A stretch of 64,000 nt of DNA from Macrobrachium rosenbergii (lineage: Eukaryota > Arthropoda > Malacostraca > Decapoda > Palaemonidae), in the NCBI RefSeq assembly GCF_040412425.1, contig NC_089777.1, forward strand, positions 32,911,037-32,975,036. The letters run 5' to 3'. The translations under genes were made by a program, and so were the position numbers. Of this stretch, positions 1 through 57,104 are shown piece by piece. Numbering within the stretch: the first letter of the stretch is position 1; every line of letters begins with the position of its first letter. The notes under the pieces were generated by a model, which was not told the DNA's origin, did not search any database, and was given only the letters and a program-made list of their open reading frames with translations.

Positions 1-650
1 CTTTATTTTAACACTTGCCATAAAAGTCTTCCATAACAATGTTACAGGATCTGATGCTTGTAAATTCAAATGTCTTAATGTTACCACATCATTCCACAGC
101 TCTTGTCTTTCAATTTTACAGCAGGTAACTCTCAGAATTTTCCAGCAGGTAGCTCTCAGGTGTTTTTTATTTGCATAAATATTTGTGCATTATGGTTAGC
201 TTCCATCTACTTTTTTGTCTTTTTTTCTCCCCAGTAATGCTTGGGCATTCAATTCTGTAGAAGCTTGTTGAGATAACGTAATTTTTGAAAAATTTTTTTT
301 CATACAACCCATTACTGTTTATATACTTTGCACAACCACCCAAAACAAAATTGTCCCTCATGCTTTCCAAGCACCCTGAAAGCAAAAATATGGCAGTCAG
401 GGTATTTTATATTAACTATAAAGTAGTTTATAGACCATTCTTAAATAAATGAAGTTGAACAAAGTGGACAGCTAAGTGGGAAAATGGCAAAGATAATGGT
501 TGAAAAGCAATGGGTTTTGGAGGAAGCCTGTGAATCGATCCATTTATCACTTGAAAAATTCCCCTTCGCTGACCATTCCCCATAGGGGATATTACCGAAG
601 TAGTGTGAATTCGATAATAAACGACATTTGTATGTTCATGATTGTATATA
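1..650. other. Intron sequence after kinase exon 13, left edge
   Basis: AT-rich sequence with no supported gene. Short readings on both strands lack any recognisable domain. The kinase C-terminal exons are not here. Confidence 0.6.
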
Positions 651-803
651 CAGTAAATCCCCCGTATTCGCGGGAGATGCATTCCCCCCCCCGTGAATAG
701 CTAAACCCCGCAAATACTTACAACCCTTCTAAAAATACTTAGAACTGCCTATTTTGACAGTTCAAACACACACACAAAAAAAAAAAAACATTATAAATGC
801 TTA
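651..803 (+). repeat. Detached terminal segment of the Tigger-like repeat, copy A
   Basis: TA then CAGTAAATCCCCCGTATTCG starts the same terminus as copy C (29380). The segment continues through GCAAATACTTACAACCC and TTAGAACTGCCTATTTTGAC to a poly-A and AATGCTTA at 803. It is the end piece missing from the right side of copy A (after about 8164), but lies inverted on its left side. Confidence 0.65.
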
Positions 804-1309
804 CAGTAAACCCTCCCGTATTCGCAGTCTCACTATTCGTGGACTCACATAGACTCACATATTCACGGATTTCTCTGTGCAACGTATCTACCCCTTATTT
901 GTGGAAAATTCGCCCATTCACGTTATTTACTGCTAAATTTAACCTGCAAGTTGTAGCTGAAGCTGAGAAAACAATGTTCAAGCTGCTAATGACTATAAAT
1001 TATTGTGCATTGGCAACATGGATGAAACTCGACCGTAAATAAAACTGGAGAGAAAGTATTTTAACCAAAACTACTGGGCATGAAAGAACACATACTACTG
1101 CTGTTTTACGCGGATAAAAGATAAATACGTAAAGCTCGCATTATGATGAAATCAAGAGAAAATAGCAATGGAATCTTGATTTTTTTTACACAAAACAAAC
1201 ATGTCCCCCCACAGTCAGCCACGGCATTGCCAACGTCATCTATTAATGAAAAAAATAGCTAAATTAATTTCACAACGAGACGAATTTAAGTTATATTTCG
1301 ACTTAAAAA

Positions 1310-1490
1310 TGAAATTTTTATGATAAAATAACGCTTCACTTATACTTACCCGGTAGTTACATATAGCTGTCGCCTTTGACGCCACGGCAGTATTCAAATT
1401 TCGCGCTAGCGCTATCGTTACAAAAGGTGATCCTCTACCCCCCCTCTATCGGGTATCGGGAACCGCCCCAAGAACACGCCATAAGTTTTT
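1310..1490 (+). repeat. Left inverted terminal repeat of the DIRS element
   Basis: Begins at TGAAATTTTTATGATAAAAT and runs through CTTACCCGGTAGTTACATAT, GCCACGGCAGTATTC, GCGCTAGCGCTATCGTTAC and CTATCGGGTATCGGGAACCG. From about 1337 on it is the reverse complement of 7400-7555 with scattered mismatches, an arm of about 155 bp. The outer 27 bases have no counterpart at the right end but are repeated in the ICR, which fixes the terminus. Confidence 0.88.
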
Positions 1491-1543
1491 GCCCAACTGC
1501 CCAGGTGAGGGGAGGAGGGAGGGTTATGATTATTATAACTACG

Positions 1544-1620
1544 GGTAAGTATAAGAAACGTTATTTTATCATAAAATTTCATTTTCACTTATACAACTTA
1601 CCCGGTAGTTACATATAGCT
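1544..1620 (+). repeat. Internal complementary region (ICR) of the DIRS element
   Basis: The first half (GGGTAAGTATAAGAAACGTT...) is the reverse complement of the left outer end at 1310-1353. The second half (TTTTCACTTATACAACTTAC followed by CCGGTAGTTACATATAGCTG) is the reverse complement of the right outer end at 7516-7555. The ICR is therefore the complement of the right-end/left-end junction, as in DIRS-1, where it is thought to template circle formation. Confidence 0.85.
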
Positions 1621-1859
1621 GATTGGCACCTTGAGGAGGTGGGGCACAATAAAAAAACAGTACCTGCCGAGAGAACATGGCTGCGCATGCGGACAAGTCT
1701 GATGCCCTTGATCAGGTGCAGTACAAACGAACAACAAAACGAGGATCACCTAACATTACCATAAAACCAATACCAAAGATTAAAAACTGGAAGATACTAA
1801 CACATCATGTATCTCCAGGCAACCTTCAAAAACAACAACCCCAACACCAAGGTGAAAAT

Positions 1860-3250
1860 GTTAGTTAAGGAGCGGACTCCTTTTCACCCTCCCCAACACC
1901 GTGTCAGTCGCAATAAAGGGCCCCAGCGTACTGCACTCTTCGAAAACAGTTTGCACGTCCACTAAATAATGCGATGCAAACATTGACTTGCATCTCAAAA
2001 GGTGGACTTAACCAAGTCCTTCACAGATAAGTTTCTGCTAAAGGCTACAGAAGTCGAAACCGCTCTAATCTCGTGTGCTTTTACCTTAAGAATACTCATC
2101 TCCGAGTCAGCACACTGCTCATGAGCTTCTTTTATCAGGCTTCTCAAAAGAAAGAAAGGGCATTCTTAGAGAGAGGCCTAGAAGGATCTCTAACCGAGCA
2201 CCAGAGGTGGTCATTGGGACCTCTGAGCTTCTTTCGTTCTCTGAACGTAGAACTAGAGAGCTCTCACAGGGCAGAGGTACCTTCGGGTTCTTCGGGACCG
2301 ACCAATTGGGAAAGGTCCTTAATTTCAACTCTCTGGCCAAGGTCTAGACGGGTCTTCGTTCTTGGCTAAGAAACCAAGAGTAGACATACATACTGCCTTC
2401 CCTTAGCAAAGCCTACTCTTTTGTCAATCGCATGTAGCTCACTTACTCTCCTGGTCAGAGCCAGAGCTACCAAAAAGAGTCTTTTTTTCGTGAGATCCTT
2501 CAAGGAGATGTTCGCCATCGGTTCAAAGGACTGAGACCGTAACCATCTCAGCACTACGTCAAGATTCCACGCCACTGGTCTCTTCTGGTCTCTCTTTGAC
2601 GTATTAAATGATCTAATCAGATCTGAAAGGTCTTGACTCAAAGACACTTCAAGACCCCTATGTCGAAAGACCGAAGCTAACATGGCTCTATACCCTTTAA
2701 TGGTAGGTACAGCAAGCTTTTTCTCTGTGGAGGGAACAAGAGAAAATCGGCCATCTGGGCTATAGACGCCGAAGAAGAAGACACGCCTTCTCTTCGACAC
2801 CAGGACCTAAACTGTGTCCACTTCGCCTGGTAAACATTGTCGGAGGATTCTCTTCTTGGCTTCGCGATAGCTTCCGAAGCCTCTCTTTCTGATGAGTCTC
2901 CTGACAGTCTGCAGGCGACAAGATGAAGAGCGGACAAGTTTTGGTGGAACCTCTGAAAGTGCGGCTGTCTGAGTAAATCTGGTCTCTCTGGCAGAAGTCT
3001 CGGAAAGTCTGACAGTAGGTTTAGAAGGTCTGGGAACCACTCCTGGACGGCCAGAATGGAGCCACCAGAGTCATCCTTACATTTCGATGGCTTGAGAACT
3101 TCGAGATTACTTGCCGCAGGATCTTGAACGGGGAAAGGCATACAGGTCCAGGTCCGACCAGTCCATGAACATTGCATCCACGAAAACCGCTTTGTTGTCT
3201 GGAACTGGAGAGCAGTAAAGGGGCAGCCAAGTCGTTTTGTCGGTTGCAAA
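1860..3250 (-). pseudogene. DIRS tyrosine recombinase, frameshifted
   Basis: N-terminal part: LLRQPHFQRFHQNLSALHLV and SSDNVYQAKWTQFRSWCRRE (3250-2800). Core: PVAWNLDVVLRWLRSQSFEP, SLKDLTKKRLFLVALAL and RRVSELHAI, in which the Arg before VSELHA is the first catalytic Arg. The C-terminal box AHEIRAVSTSVAFSRNLSV is at about 2080-2020; its H-x-x-R is intact. Frame changes near 2700 and 2370 separate these parts. This enzyme integrates circular DIRS cDNA and takes the place of a DDE integrase. Confidence 0.87.
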
Positions 3251-3299
3251 GAGATCTATGAGCGGACGCCCCCATATCTTCCAAAGCTCCTCGCAAACT

Positions 3300-4740
3300 A
3301 GGGGATGTAAAGTCCACTCGTTGGATAGGACCTGGTTCTTTCTGCTGAGAAGGTCCGCTGCTACATTTTTTCTCCCCTTGAATGAATCTCAAGCATTAGT
3401 CTGGTCCCGATCTCCTCCGTCCAAACTAGAAGCTCCTCGAGATCTCGTAGAGGGACCACGAGTGAGTGCCCCCTGTTTCCGAATGTATGCCAGAGCGGTC
3501 GTGTTGTCCGCCTGACCAAGACGCATTTGCCTTCCACTTCTTTTTGAAAGGCTAACAGGGCTAAGTGAACCGCTTTTAGTTCCTTTCGATTGATATGCCA
3601 GTTTCTCTCTTCTCTTTGCCACTGGCCCGAAACTTCTTTTGTCCCCATAGTCGCTCCCCAGCCCTTGTCCGAGGCGCCGAAAAAGAGTTAGGTCTGGGTT
3701 GGAAGCTGAAGAGGAAGTCCTTGTGACAGCCTTCCTTCTGACCTCCACCAACGGAGGCACTCCTTTATCTTTTCCGAAATGGCGAATGTGAAGGAGTCCG
3801 GGAACTGTTTCCTGGGCCACTTCTCTTGCAGGTAAAACTGCAGTGGTCTCAGGTTTGCGCCCCCAGTTTTACAAACTTCTCCCACTGAAGTTAAGGTTCC
3901 CACGAGGCTCATCCATTCGCTCATGAACAAATCTTCCTCTGCAGAAAGTCGCCGATCTTCTGCAGGCATGAGGCTATCCGTTGGTTGGACAGAAAAGCCT
4001 GAAAAGTCTGAGAGTCCAGACTCACTCCCAAATAGACAATCTGCTGACTGGGAGTAAGGCAAGACTTCTTCTCGTTGATAATGAGGCCTAGAGACTTTCG
4101 TTAATTGAAGAGTCTTTGATAGGTCCTCCAAACAGCTCTCCCTCGAAGCAGCTTTGAGCAGCCAATCGTCGAGGTACATGGAAACTCAATTCCTTCCAGG
4201 TGAAGATGTCTGGCTACTGACAACAGGATCCTTGTGAAAACTTGCGGGCTGTCGATAGACCGAAGCAGAGGAACGAACTGATAAACCTGTCCCTCAAGAC
4301 GAACCTCAGGAACTTCCTTGAAGCTGGGTGTATCGACGCGAAAAATAAGCGCCTTGGAGGTCTATCGAAACCATCCAATCCCCCTGATGTAAAGACGCCA
4401 AGACCGACTGAGTTGTCTCCATGGAGAATTTTGTCTTCTGAACGAAGACATTCAACGCACTCACGCCCAGGACGGGTCTCCATCCCCCTGATGCTTTCGT
4501 AACCAGGAAAAGACGATTGTAGAAACCTGGAGATAGAGGGGCATGAAGCAGTTCTATCGCTTCCTTCTCCAGCACGGCTCGGACTTCTGAGCGAAGGGCG
4601 TCTAGTTTCGCAGAGTTGTGCGAGCACGCCTGTAAAGAAACTGGAGCCTCCACTAAAGGAGGTTTGGAAAGGAAGGGGATGGCATATCCTTCTTTTAAAA
4701 CTTGGATCGTCCAAGGGTCTGCCGAGATCTGTTGCCACTC
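3300..4740 (-). pseudogene. DIRS reverse transcriptase and RNase H, frameshifted
   Basis: RT block: EKEAIELLHAPLSPGFYNR, then LFLVTKASGGWRPVLGVSAL, METTQSVLASLHQGDWMVSI and DLQGAYF (motif A), SIHPASRKFLRFVL, CFGLSTA, and YLDDW at 4176-4162 (motif C). Then LRWWRSEGRLSQGLPL leads to the RNase H: MGTKEVSGQWQ, HINRKELKAVHLALLAF and DNTTALAYIRKQGALT at about 3660-3440. The motifs are in canonical order but switch frames at least four times, so no full-length protein can be made. YLDD and the RNase H patterns identify DIRS rather than a viral-type LTR element. Confidence 0.88.
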
Positions 4741-4879
4741 TTGCCAGAACCTTGCAGTCTGGCTCCTACAGCTGAATGGAGGACAAAAGGTTCATTTCTT
4801 CTCTGGGGCCGCCGAGGTTCTAGGCGTGGCTTTGCCTTTTCCTCTGGCCCTGCCAAAAACACGTTTAGAGGGTCTTCCT

Positions 4880-7248
4880 TTATATTGTCCATACGAGAAA
4901 GCGGGGACGGAAACACCACAAGCACAGAAGCGGTAGAAAGCACAGGCTCTTCGCTTTCTTGGCAGACTCGACAAAAGATCCTGGGTTGACTTCTGGGCTA
5001 ACGCCTGGGAAATTGCAGCAACCAACTCTTGCGGAAACAGATGAGCCTTGTTTAAAGGAGAAAACAAGAGAGCCGACTTCTGGCTTGAAGAAACACCTTT
5101 TGCTAGGAAGGAGCACCAAAGTTGCCTCTTTTGAGAACCCTGTCGTAAATAAAGAGGCCAGTTCTACTGCACCGTCGCAGATGCCCCTATCCATACAATC
5201 CACTACTCCTACCACATCATCCAAGAGCTCGGAAGGAAGATTAAAATCCTTAATCTTCCTGGCTAAGGCCGCAATCGCCCAGTCCAGGAAGCTCACAATT
5301 TCAAGAGTCCGAAATACGCTCTTGAAAACTTGATCCAGTTCAGAGGACGAAAGAAGACCTTCGCAGAATTAAGTGCGGTCCTCCTACTGGCATCCATGAG
5401 ACTGGAGAAGTCCCCTGTGCGGAGGCAGCCACACCCAGGAAAGCATTTCCCCAGTCTCATACCAACTCCGGTTACGGAAGGAACGCACGAGGGAGGGGGA
5501 AGACAGAAGACGTTCTTTCCAATTTCCCTCTTCTCGGCCAGCCAAGCATCCATCTTCTTAAGGCCTTTCTTCTCAGACGAGACGGACAGGACAAGTTTGG
5601 TAAAGTCCAAGAAGAAACAGAATCCTTGTCCTCTTGTACTGGGACCCAGGAGACGGAGGAGCCACAGGCGAAATCGAATCAGGGAAGTTCTCAATAAAGA
5701 ACTTCAAGAGCTTTTTGTAGGAAGAGAGTTATGAGACTTCTCCTCCTTACACTGCTCCTCTAAGCCCGAGAGGAGTTCGTCAGAAATTGGGGATAAGTCC
5801 AGCTGGACAACATCTTCATCCAAGTCTCCTTGAACTGAGACTTGAGTTACACGAGGGGGCTGGAAGGCTAGTGACATATTCTTGCTATATCACCTAAAGA
5901 GTTTGAGCCTGTTGAGGAGCCATCGGAGGCGCCAATGGAGGCGCAGTTGATACAGCAACCGAAGGTGGCGCCAAAGGCGGAGCCGCCGGTACCACAACGA
6001 CAGGAGGCGCCAATGAAGGCGCAAGCGGCGCGCTACCGAGCGGCAGACATAGTCGCCGAGGCGGGCGCCGCTGGTATCACAGGAGGCGCCAAAGGAGGCG
6101 CAATCGGCACAGCAGCCAAAGGTGGCGCCAACGGAGGCGCAAGCGCGGCGCCACCGGGCGACAGAACGAGGAGTTGAGGTGGCGCCGCTGGCATCGTAGG
6201 AGGAGCCAAAGAAGAGACTTGATTTTAGACAAAAGTTGTAAAATCGAGTCCAAACGGGCGTTAATTCCGTCAATCACAAGCTGTTGAGGTTCATCGAATG
6301 CTGGAGCAGGCGCCACAGGACACAGGAACAGGAGTCACAGGAGTCGCTGGCGCCAAAGGAGTAGGCCTCTCAGATGTAATCGTCTGATAGGGAGGATCCG
6401 CCGATAACGAATGAGACGAGTCCGACGAAGAAAGCCTCTCGGTTCTGCCCAAAAGCTACAGGAGGGGGAAGGATCCTCCAGAAGAGCCTTCTTCTTAGGA
6501 ATCTTCAATGGAGAAAGCAGACGAGACCTCTTCAAAGGTCTAGAAGAGTCGCGAAACGCCAACCTCTAGGAGGGGAGGAACTCCAACTGGATCCACTCGA
6601 CACTCTCCGCTCCTCACCTTTTCGGTGGTGAGGGCCAGCAGCCTGGGAAGCGGCAACAGGACTGCTTGAGGGGCAACTACTCGGGAGCAGGTCCCACTCA
6701 CCTCCTTTCGGCTTTCAGCATGCCTTCTCCCTGAACCTGGGAGCCTGACAGGGGCCTAGACCTGGGAGCGTGAATGGGCCGAGAAGCTACCTCCTCCACA
6801 ACACTTACACAAGGCACAACACTCGATTATCACTGCAGTCTACTAACCGCTGCAAATTGTCCCCATTTTCTGCATGGAAGACATAAACGCATTAAGGACT
6901 GACACGGTATCAGGATTGGGAGAAACGGTGTCCGGGGTAGGTAAAACTACAGGAACTACAGGGGGAGCAGGGATAATAGGATTTACGAAAACCTCTTGAC
7001 TACCTCCTGACCTCAAGACCTAGAAGAGGCCTTCCTAATCCTATCTTTTCTAGCTTCTTCATGTACTTCCCCAAAGCACTCCAGTCAGACAAAGTTAGAA
7101 GTTCACACTCGCTACAAGTCAAATCAGCAGAACATTTTTGCCCCCTGCATGAAAAGCACGAAGTGTGCGGATCTAAACTAAGCTTAACAAGCCTGGTTTT
7201 GCAGCCTTTGCTGCAAAACCGGATACCACTAGAACCAGAATCAGACAT
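4880..7248 (-). pseudogene. DIRS gag-like open reading frame, frameshifted
   Basis: Opens at the ATG ending at 7248 with MSDSGSSGIRF, then a Cys-rich segment CSKGC...CFSCRGQKC...CSEC that resembles a metal-binding knuckle, followed by LSDWSALGKYMKKLEK. After a frame change near 7000 come Lys/Arg-rich and Ala/Pro-rich parts. A conserved-looking block, VSFLDWAIAALARKIKDFNL with LLDDVVGVVDCMDRGI, lies at 5296-4985, typical of DIRS gag C-termini. The middle (5900-6200) is dominated by GGCGCC microrepeats. At least three frames are needed to read through it. Confidence 0.75.
5900..6200 (-). repeat. GGCGCC-rich microrepeat inside the DIRS gag
   Basis: Around ten GGCGCC hexamers recur every 15-45 bases (GAGGCGCCAATGGAGGCGCA, AAGGTGGCGCCAAAGG and similar). 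GC content is strikingly high for this window. In the gag-sense frames it would read as Ala/Pro- or Arg/Leu-rich repeats. Slippage here probably caused some of the gag frameshifts. Confidence 0.7.
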
Positions 7249-7399
7249 AATAGTCTAACTAATAATAACTCTCAAGCAATAACTAGCGCCAGCAAAAAAC
7301 AACAAACCGAGTACTTCACCAAAAAAGGAATTAGAAGTTCGAATTGTTGAGAAATACTACCAGCAGCAGAACCGTAGACATCGGTTCGCACGCAAAAAC

Positions 7400-7555
7400 T
7401 AATGACGTGTTCTTGGGACGGTTCCCGATACCCGATAGAGGGCGGGGTAGAGGGATCACCTTTGTAACGATAGCGCTAGCGCCGAATTTGAATACTGCCG
7501 TGGCGCCAAAGACGACAGCTATATGTAACTACCGGGTAAGTTGTATAAGTGAAAA
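7400..7555 (+). repeat. Right inverted terminal repeat of the DIRS element
   Basis: Holds GTTCCCGATACCCGATAGAG, GTAACGATAGCGCTAGCGCC, CTACCGGGTAAGTTGTATAA and ends in GTGAAAA. It is the inverse of 1337-1490. Being 5' to the gag frame, it would contain the element's promoter. The outermost bases (TTGTATAAGTGAAAA) differ from the left end and appear in the second half of the ICR. Confidence 0.88.
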
Positions 7556-8164
7556 CACTTCGTATAACGAAAAATATCCTTCTCCCATATAAAATAAAGT
7601 GTCTAGAGATTCATTTATGCTAACTAGAAGCAAGAAAAGTGCTCTAAACTGAGTTAAATACTGCGAAACAAACCAAAACATTGATCGCTATGATTGCAAT
7701 TTATAATACAAAAGCAATATGAGAATATATACAATATTACTGGATACAGTGTAGTAAAGCATAACTTTTTAAAAGATCCATGGAAAAGATGCACATTTGT
7801 TAAGTTGATGTTTGCATAATACGATGTTAATATGTGAATAGAGAGTACAGTTTAATGTAGGCTAGGCTACCATATATGTATATGATATACCATAGTGTAG
7901 GCTAAGCCTTGTTTGTTATTCAATTTCTCTTTATACTGAATTATCATCCGTCAATCTGCAATGAACCTACAGAATTAGCCGAAACTTATAATTACTATAC
8001 CATATATGTATAGAGTATACTGTGTAGTGTAGGCTAGGCTACCATATATGTGTAGATGGTACTGATTACCCTAGTGTTGGCTAGGCTATATTCAAGATAT
8101 GATTTTTTCAACAAACGATGGGTTTTTTGGAACCTAACCCCATCGTAAGTAGGGCAATTTCTGT

Positions 8165-8755
8165 ATTAACACGTATCAATACAAGTAAAAAAAAAGTTGA
8201 GAAAATTTAGAAGCAGGCAATCTGGCACAAGACAAAATTGCAAACAGACAATCTGGAAGAGCAAAGCAAGTGATGTGAATGCTATCAATTTGCACAACAC
8301 AATACATGCAGATGTGGACCGGTCAAAGAAGTATGGCTAGTTGGGATGGGTGCAATCTTTCCAAGGTTAAACTGGTGCAATGGGGATGAGTTCTACATGG
8401 AATAAGGCCTGTTCAAATTAATGAGTTGTAATGAATAAACACTAATTACAACAGCAATGAATAAAGTTAAAATGAATAAAAGTAATCTTTAAAAATAGAG
8501 ATTACAATAAAGTATCTAAGAATTTATGATAGTGGTGAACACAGAGCAGCCACACAAAAAGTGGCTTGTAGCTGCGAAGTACTACCAGCTGGCTGTCATT
8601 TTCTTTTATCTTTTCAGGAACTGAAGGTAAGAGACAATTTCGTGTGCACAAAAAAGTACATTAAAGTATTTGTGATTAAAACAGAAGTTAACTTTGGAAA
8701 AATTTTAAACCACAAAAACTATAAAATTTCCAACTAAGAGACAATATCCAAGCAC
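8165..8755. other. Intron sequence between copy A and kinase exon 13
   Basis: AT-rich, with AATGAATAAA-type repeats around 8425-8480. No gene seen. Confidence 0.6.
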
Positions 8756-54622
<45,867 letters not shown>

Positions 54623-54667
54623 CTTTCAATAGCACCGGCTGTCCAATTACATGGTATTTAATGCAAC
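54623..54667 (-). other. 5' UTR part of the kinase's first coding exon
   Basis: On the minus strand a polypyrimidine-like tract TTTTTGTTTGCAG gives a 3' splice site just above 54667. The 45 bases between it and the ATG are therefore untranslated leader, so at least one noncoding exon must lie upstream (higher coordinates). The leader contains an ATG-TAA minimal upstream ORF at 54652-54647. Confidence 0.65.
54647..54652 (-). promoter_or_regulatory. Start-stop minimal upstream ORF in the kinase leader
   Basis: Minus strand reads ACCATGTAA: an ATG with A at -3 directly followed by TAA. It ends 24 nt before the main ATG. Start-stop uORFs are known in other systems to hold ribosomes and lower translation of the main frame. 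Whether this one is used is inferred, not shown. Confidence 0.5.
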
Positions 54668-57104
54668 CTGCAAACAAAAACAAGAATCAATATAAGTACA
54701 GTGAATTGGGACAGTTGAAGCATTTTCAACTACTAATTTCTTCCCCAAACAGCAAATACCATGCATTCAGTTCAGTTCTTTAAGCATGAACAGGTACATT
54801 TATAAAATACTAATAAATAAGAAAAAGGTAATAGTAAACTTTGCACACCATAAAGTACTGTACAGTAAAGGTACTTATCTTTGAACACTAATTATATCAC
54901 AAAGGATTAGGCATGTCATGACCAGGATGTTTGTACTTCAGTGCACAATTATATTTGCAACAACTGTATCTTAAGAGAGAATGATATTGAAAATAACTCG
55001 GGTATTCAAGTCTTCACAATGCATAACCTCAAAAAAAGAATGCTGATACACACAGTTGTGGGTGTATGTTAACTCTTTGTAAATCAGGATAAGAATACTG
55101 TACCCTTAAAACACACCCTTAAAACACAGAAATTCGTACACTAGTAATTTGGTCAACTCATTGAGATAATCCTTGTAACTACATCATTAAGTAATTTTGG
55201 GGATAGTTATAGAGGATATTACATTACAGTTCTTTGAACTCTAAAGGTATATCTCAGAAACTGAACTTCCAAATTTGTATTATATTTATATTTAGCTTCA
55301 TCAGTTTTACAGTTTTCCAAAGACTAATTTTCCAACTTCCATGTTTCTGGAAGTTTCTTGGAAAAATTAATCCTATTTTTGTCCAGCTCAGAACTAAATT
55401 TGAATAAATTTTTTATTTAAACACAAAAGATAAATGTGAATATGACCTACAACACAGACTTTTTTTCTTTTAAAAGGGTAAAAAATCCTAAGTATATAAT
55501 GGGTTGGTTAGTTTAGATGAAGCTGGCTTATAACAACCAAAGCTCTTGGTCTAAAGGCAACCCATAAATGTCATAAGACAGAGACGGAGCAGATAATTTT
55601 CTACTTGCATTCAGCCTGGGACTTTTGATTGAATCACGATTTCTGTCTATCAAACAGCAATTAAAGCTTCATTAAAATTTTTTAATCTTCTGAAATTCCA
55701 AATAAAATTGAACCTGAAAATGCACATTTGTGTTATTCAGCTATCTGGGATGCTGGGAAGGGGAATATCATTTGTTAATTCATGTATCATTAAGTACAAA
55801 CAGCTGGTCATGATCTTACAGTCAGTATAATAGATTAGGCCTATTTACAAGAAATATGTCAAATCCAATAAATGACAACCAATTTCACAGCTTAACCTTA
55901 AGAAGCCTTTACTGTACTAACACATAAATGGTTTAATCTTTGAGATGACAACTGGCAGCAAGAAAAGCCTCTAATCTGTTAATCCTCCTGGTAGCCTAAG
56001 CCTAGTGAGGTTTCCCATTAATCTCATTATTTTGACATTCAGAACACTGCACTAGGCAGAAATCAAATTGTGTCATCAGCCAAAAGTCAAAATGCTTTCC
56101 TAAAAAGGTCATAAAAGATGATCTTTTCACTGTTTAATCTCAGCCTGGAAGGTTCTCTGTACTGCATGACCTCCAAAATGTTGAAATTCAAAGCTCTCTC
56201 CACAAACTTAAGCACAGAGTCATTCCCTTCTGAGACAGTCTTCCAATTATGGTTAGCCTACTTGTAAATTTTTGAATGACCCTTTTGTCAATTGGTTGAC
56301 AGGTAAACAACAAAAACATTGTCATTAACAAGTTCACGAGCAGGATTATGGGCACGAAAGTTATCCAGCATCGAGGACAACCTTTGAGTCATCCATATGA
56401 ACTTTCTAATAAATTTTATATGAGTATAAGATGCACTAGGTCATCTACAAAAAAAGAAACTCCCAGGGGAACTTTTTTCTGCACTGTTTTGTAGCTTCTC
56501 AAATCACTATGATACACACAGGCTTATCTCAGTGCAGACACTTACTGGACAATAGCATTCATCTCAAAATTATTCAACTTCCTTCCCTATAATTTGCACT
56601 AATTTTAGCTAAATCTTGGTTGTAAAAAATCTGCTACCTCACACCTACAATTAGGAAAAGGGATTGATGCACATAATGTAGTACTAAAAAGCATACGCCT
56701 ACATAATGTTAATACTAGTGGACCAAGAACATTAAATAAAAAAATACCAACGATAATATTCCTGTAGTAACTAAAGTGCCTCTCAACTACTTTCTCTATT
56801 CTCCTTGTTGAAATTCAATGACAGTACAAAAAAACATCCCTCCAAACCCCTTGTGCCTACAGTGAAAACTTGGGCATCACACTTCACATGGTCAAAAGAA
56901 GCAACACTAAAGTAAAGACCAATCATACAAACTTCATGACCTGGTTCTAGGGATTTCAGTACAACACTGGACATAAAAAGGAATAAACCATAAGCACCAA
57001 GGTTCTTGCGTAAGCCAGACGGTACAATATGAAACATGATCATTTTCCCCGTCATAGTTCACAAACTTTAGATAATACATGTAGGCTAGCCTACTGGAGT
57101 TATA

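Larger units (their letters stand above)
1310..7555 (-). mobile_element. DIRS-like tyrosine-recombinase retrotransposon, near full length, degenerate
   Basis: About 6.25 kb with the coding strand on minus. From high to low coordinate come a gag-like region, reverse transcriptase with YLDD, RNase H and a tyrosine recombinase, in DIRS order. Inverted terminal repeats lie at 1337-1490 and 7400-7555, and an internal complementary region (ICR) at 1544-1620 repeats the two outer ends joined to each other. No target-site duplication is present, as expected for DIRS. Several frameshifts divide each domain among frames, so the copy is not autonomous. It sits in the intron after kinase exon 13, in the same orientation as the gene, and interrupts a Tigger-like repeat. 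Decapods are known to carry many DIRS1-like families. Confidence 0.93.
804..8164 (+). mobile_element. Tigger/pogo-like DNA transposon relic, copy A, split by the DIRS element
   Basis: Starts TA|CAGTAAACCCTCCCGTATTC and contains decayed transposase pieces: YTAKFNLQVVAEAEKT, a Brinker/pogo-type HTH, and IGNMDETRP near 1010, similar to the NMDET block of Tigger transposases. Copy-A sequence stops at 1309 and resumes at 7556, the DIRS filling the gap. The right half includes GTAGGCTAGGCTACCATATA blocks and ends near GGAACCTAACCCCATCGTAA. Only fragments remain coding. Confidence 0.75.

Noticed and set aside
1310..7555. Possible endogenous virus or LTR retrotransposon
   Set aside because: Terminal repeats are inverted, there is no target duplication, and a tyrosine recombinase replaces the integrase. 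These fit DIRS, not LTR elements or viruses.
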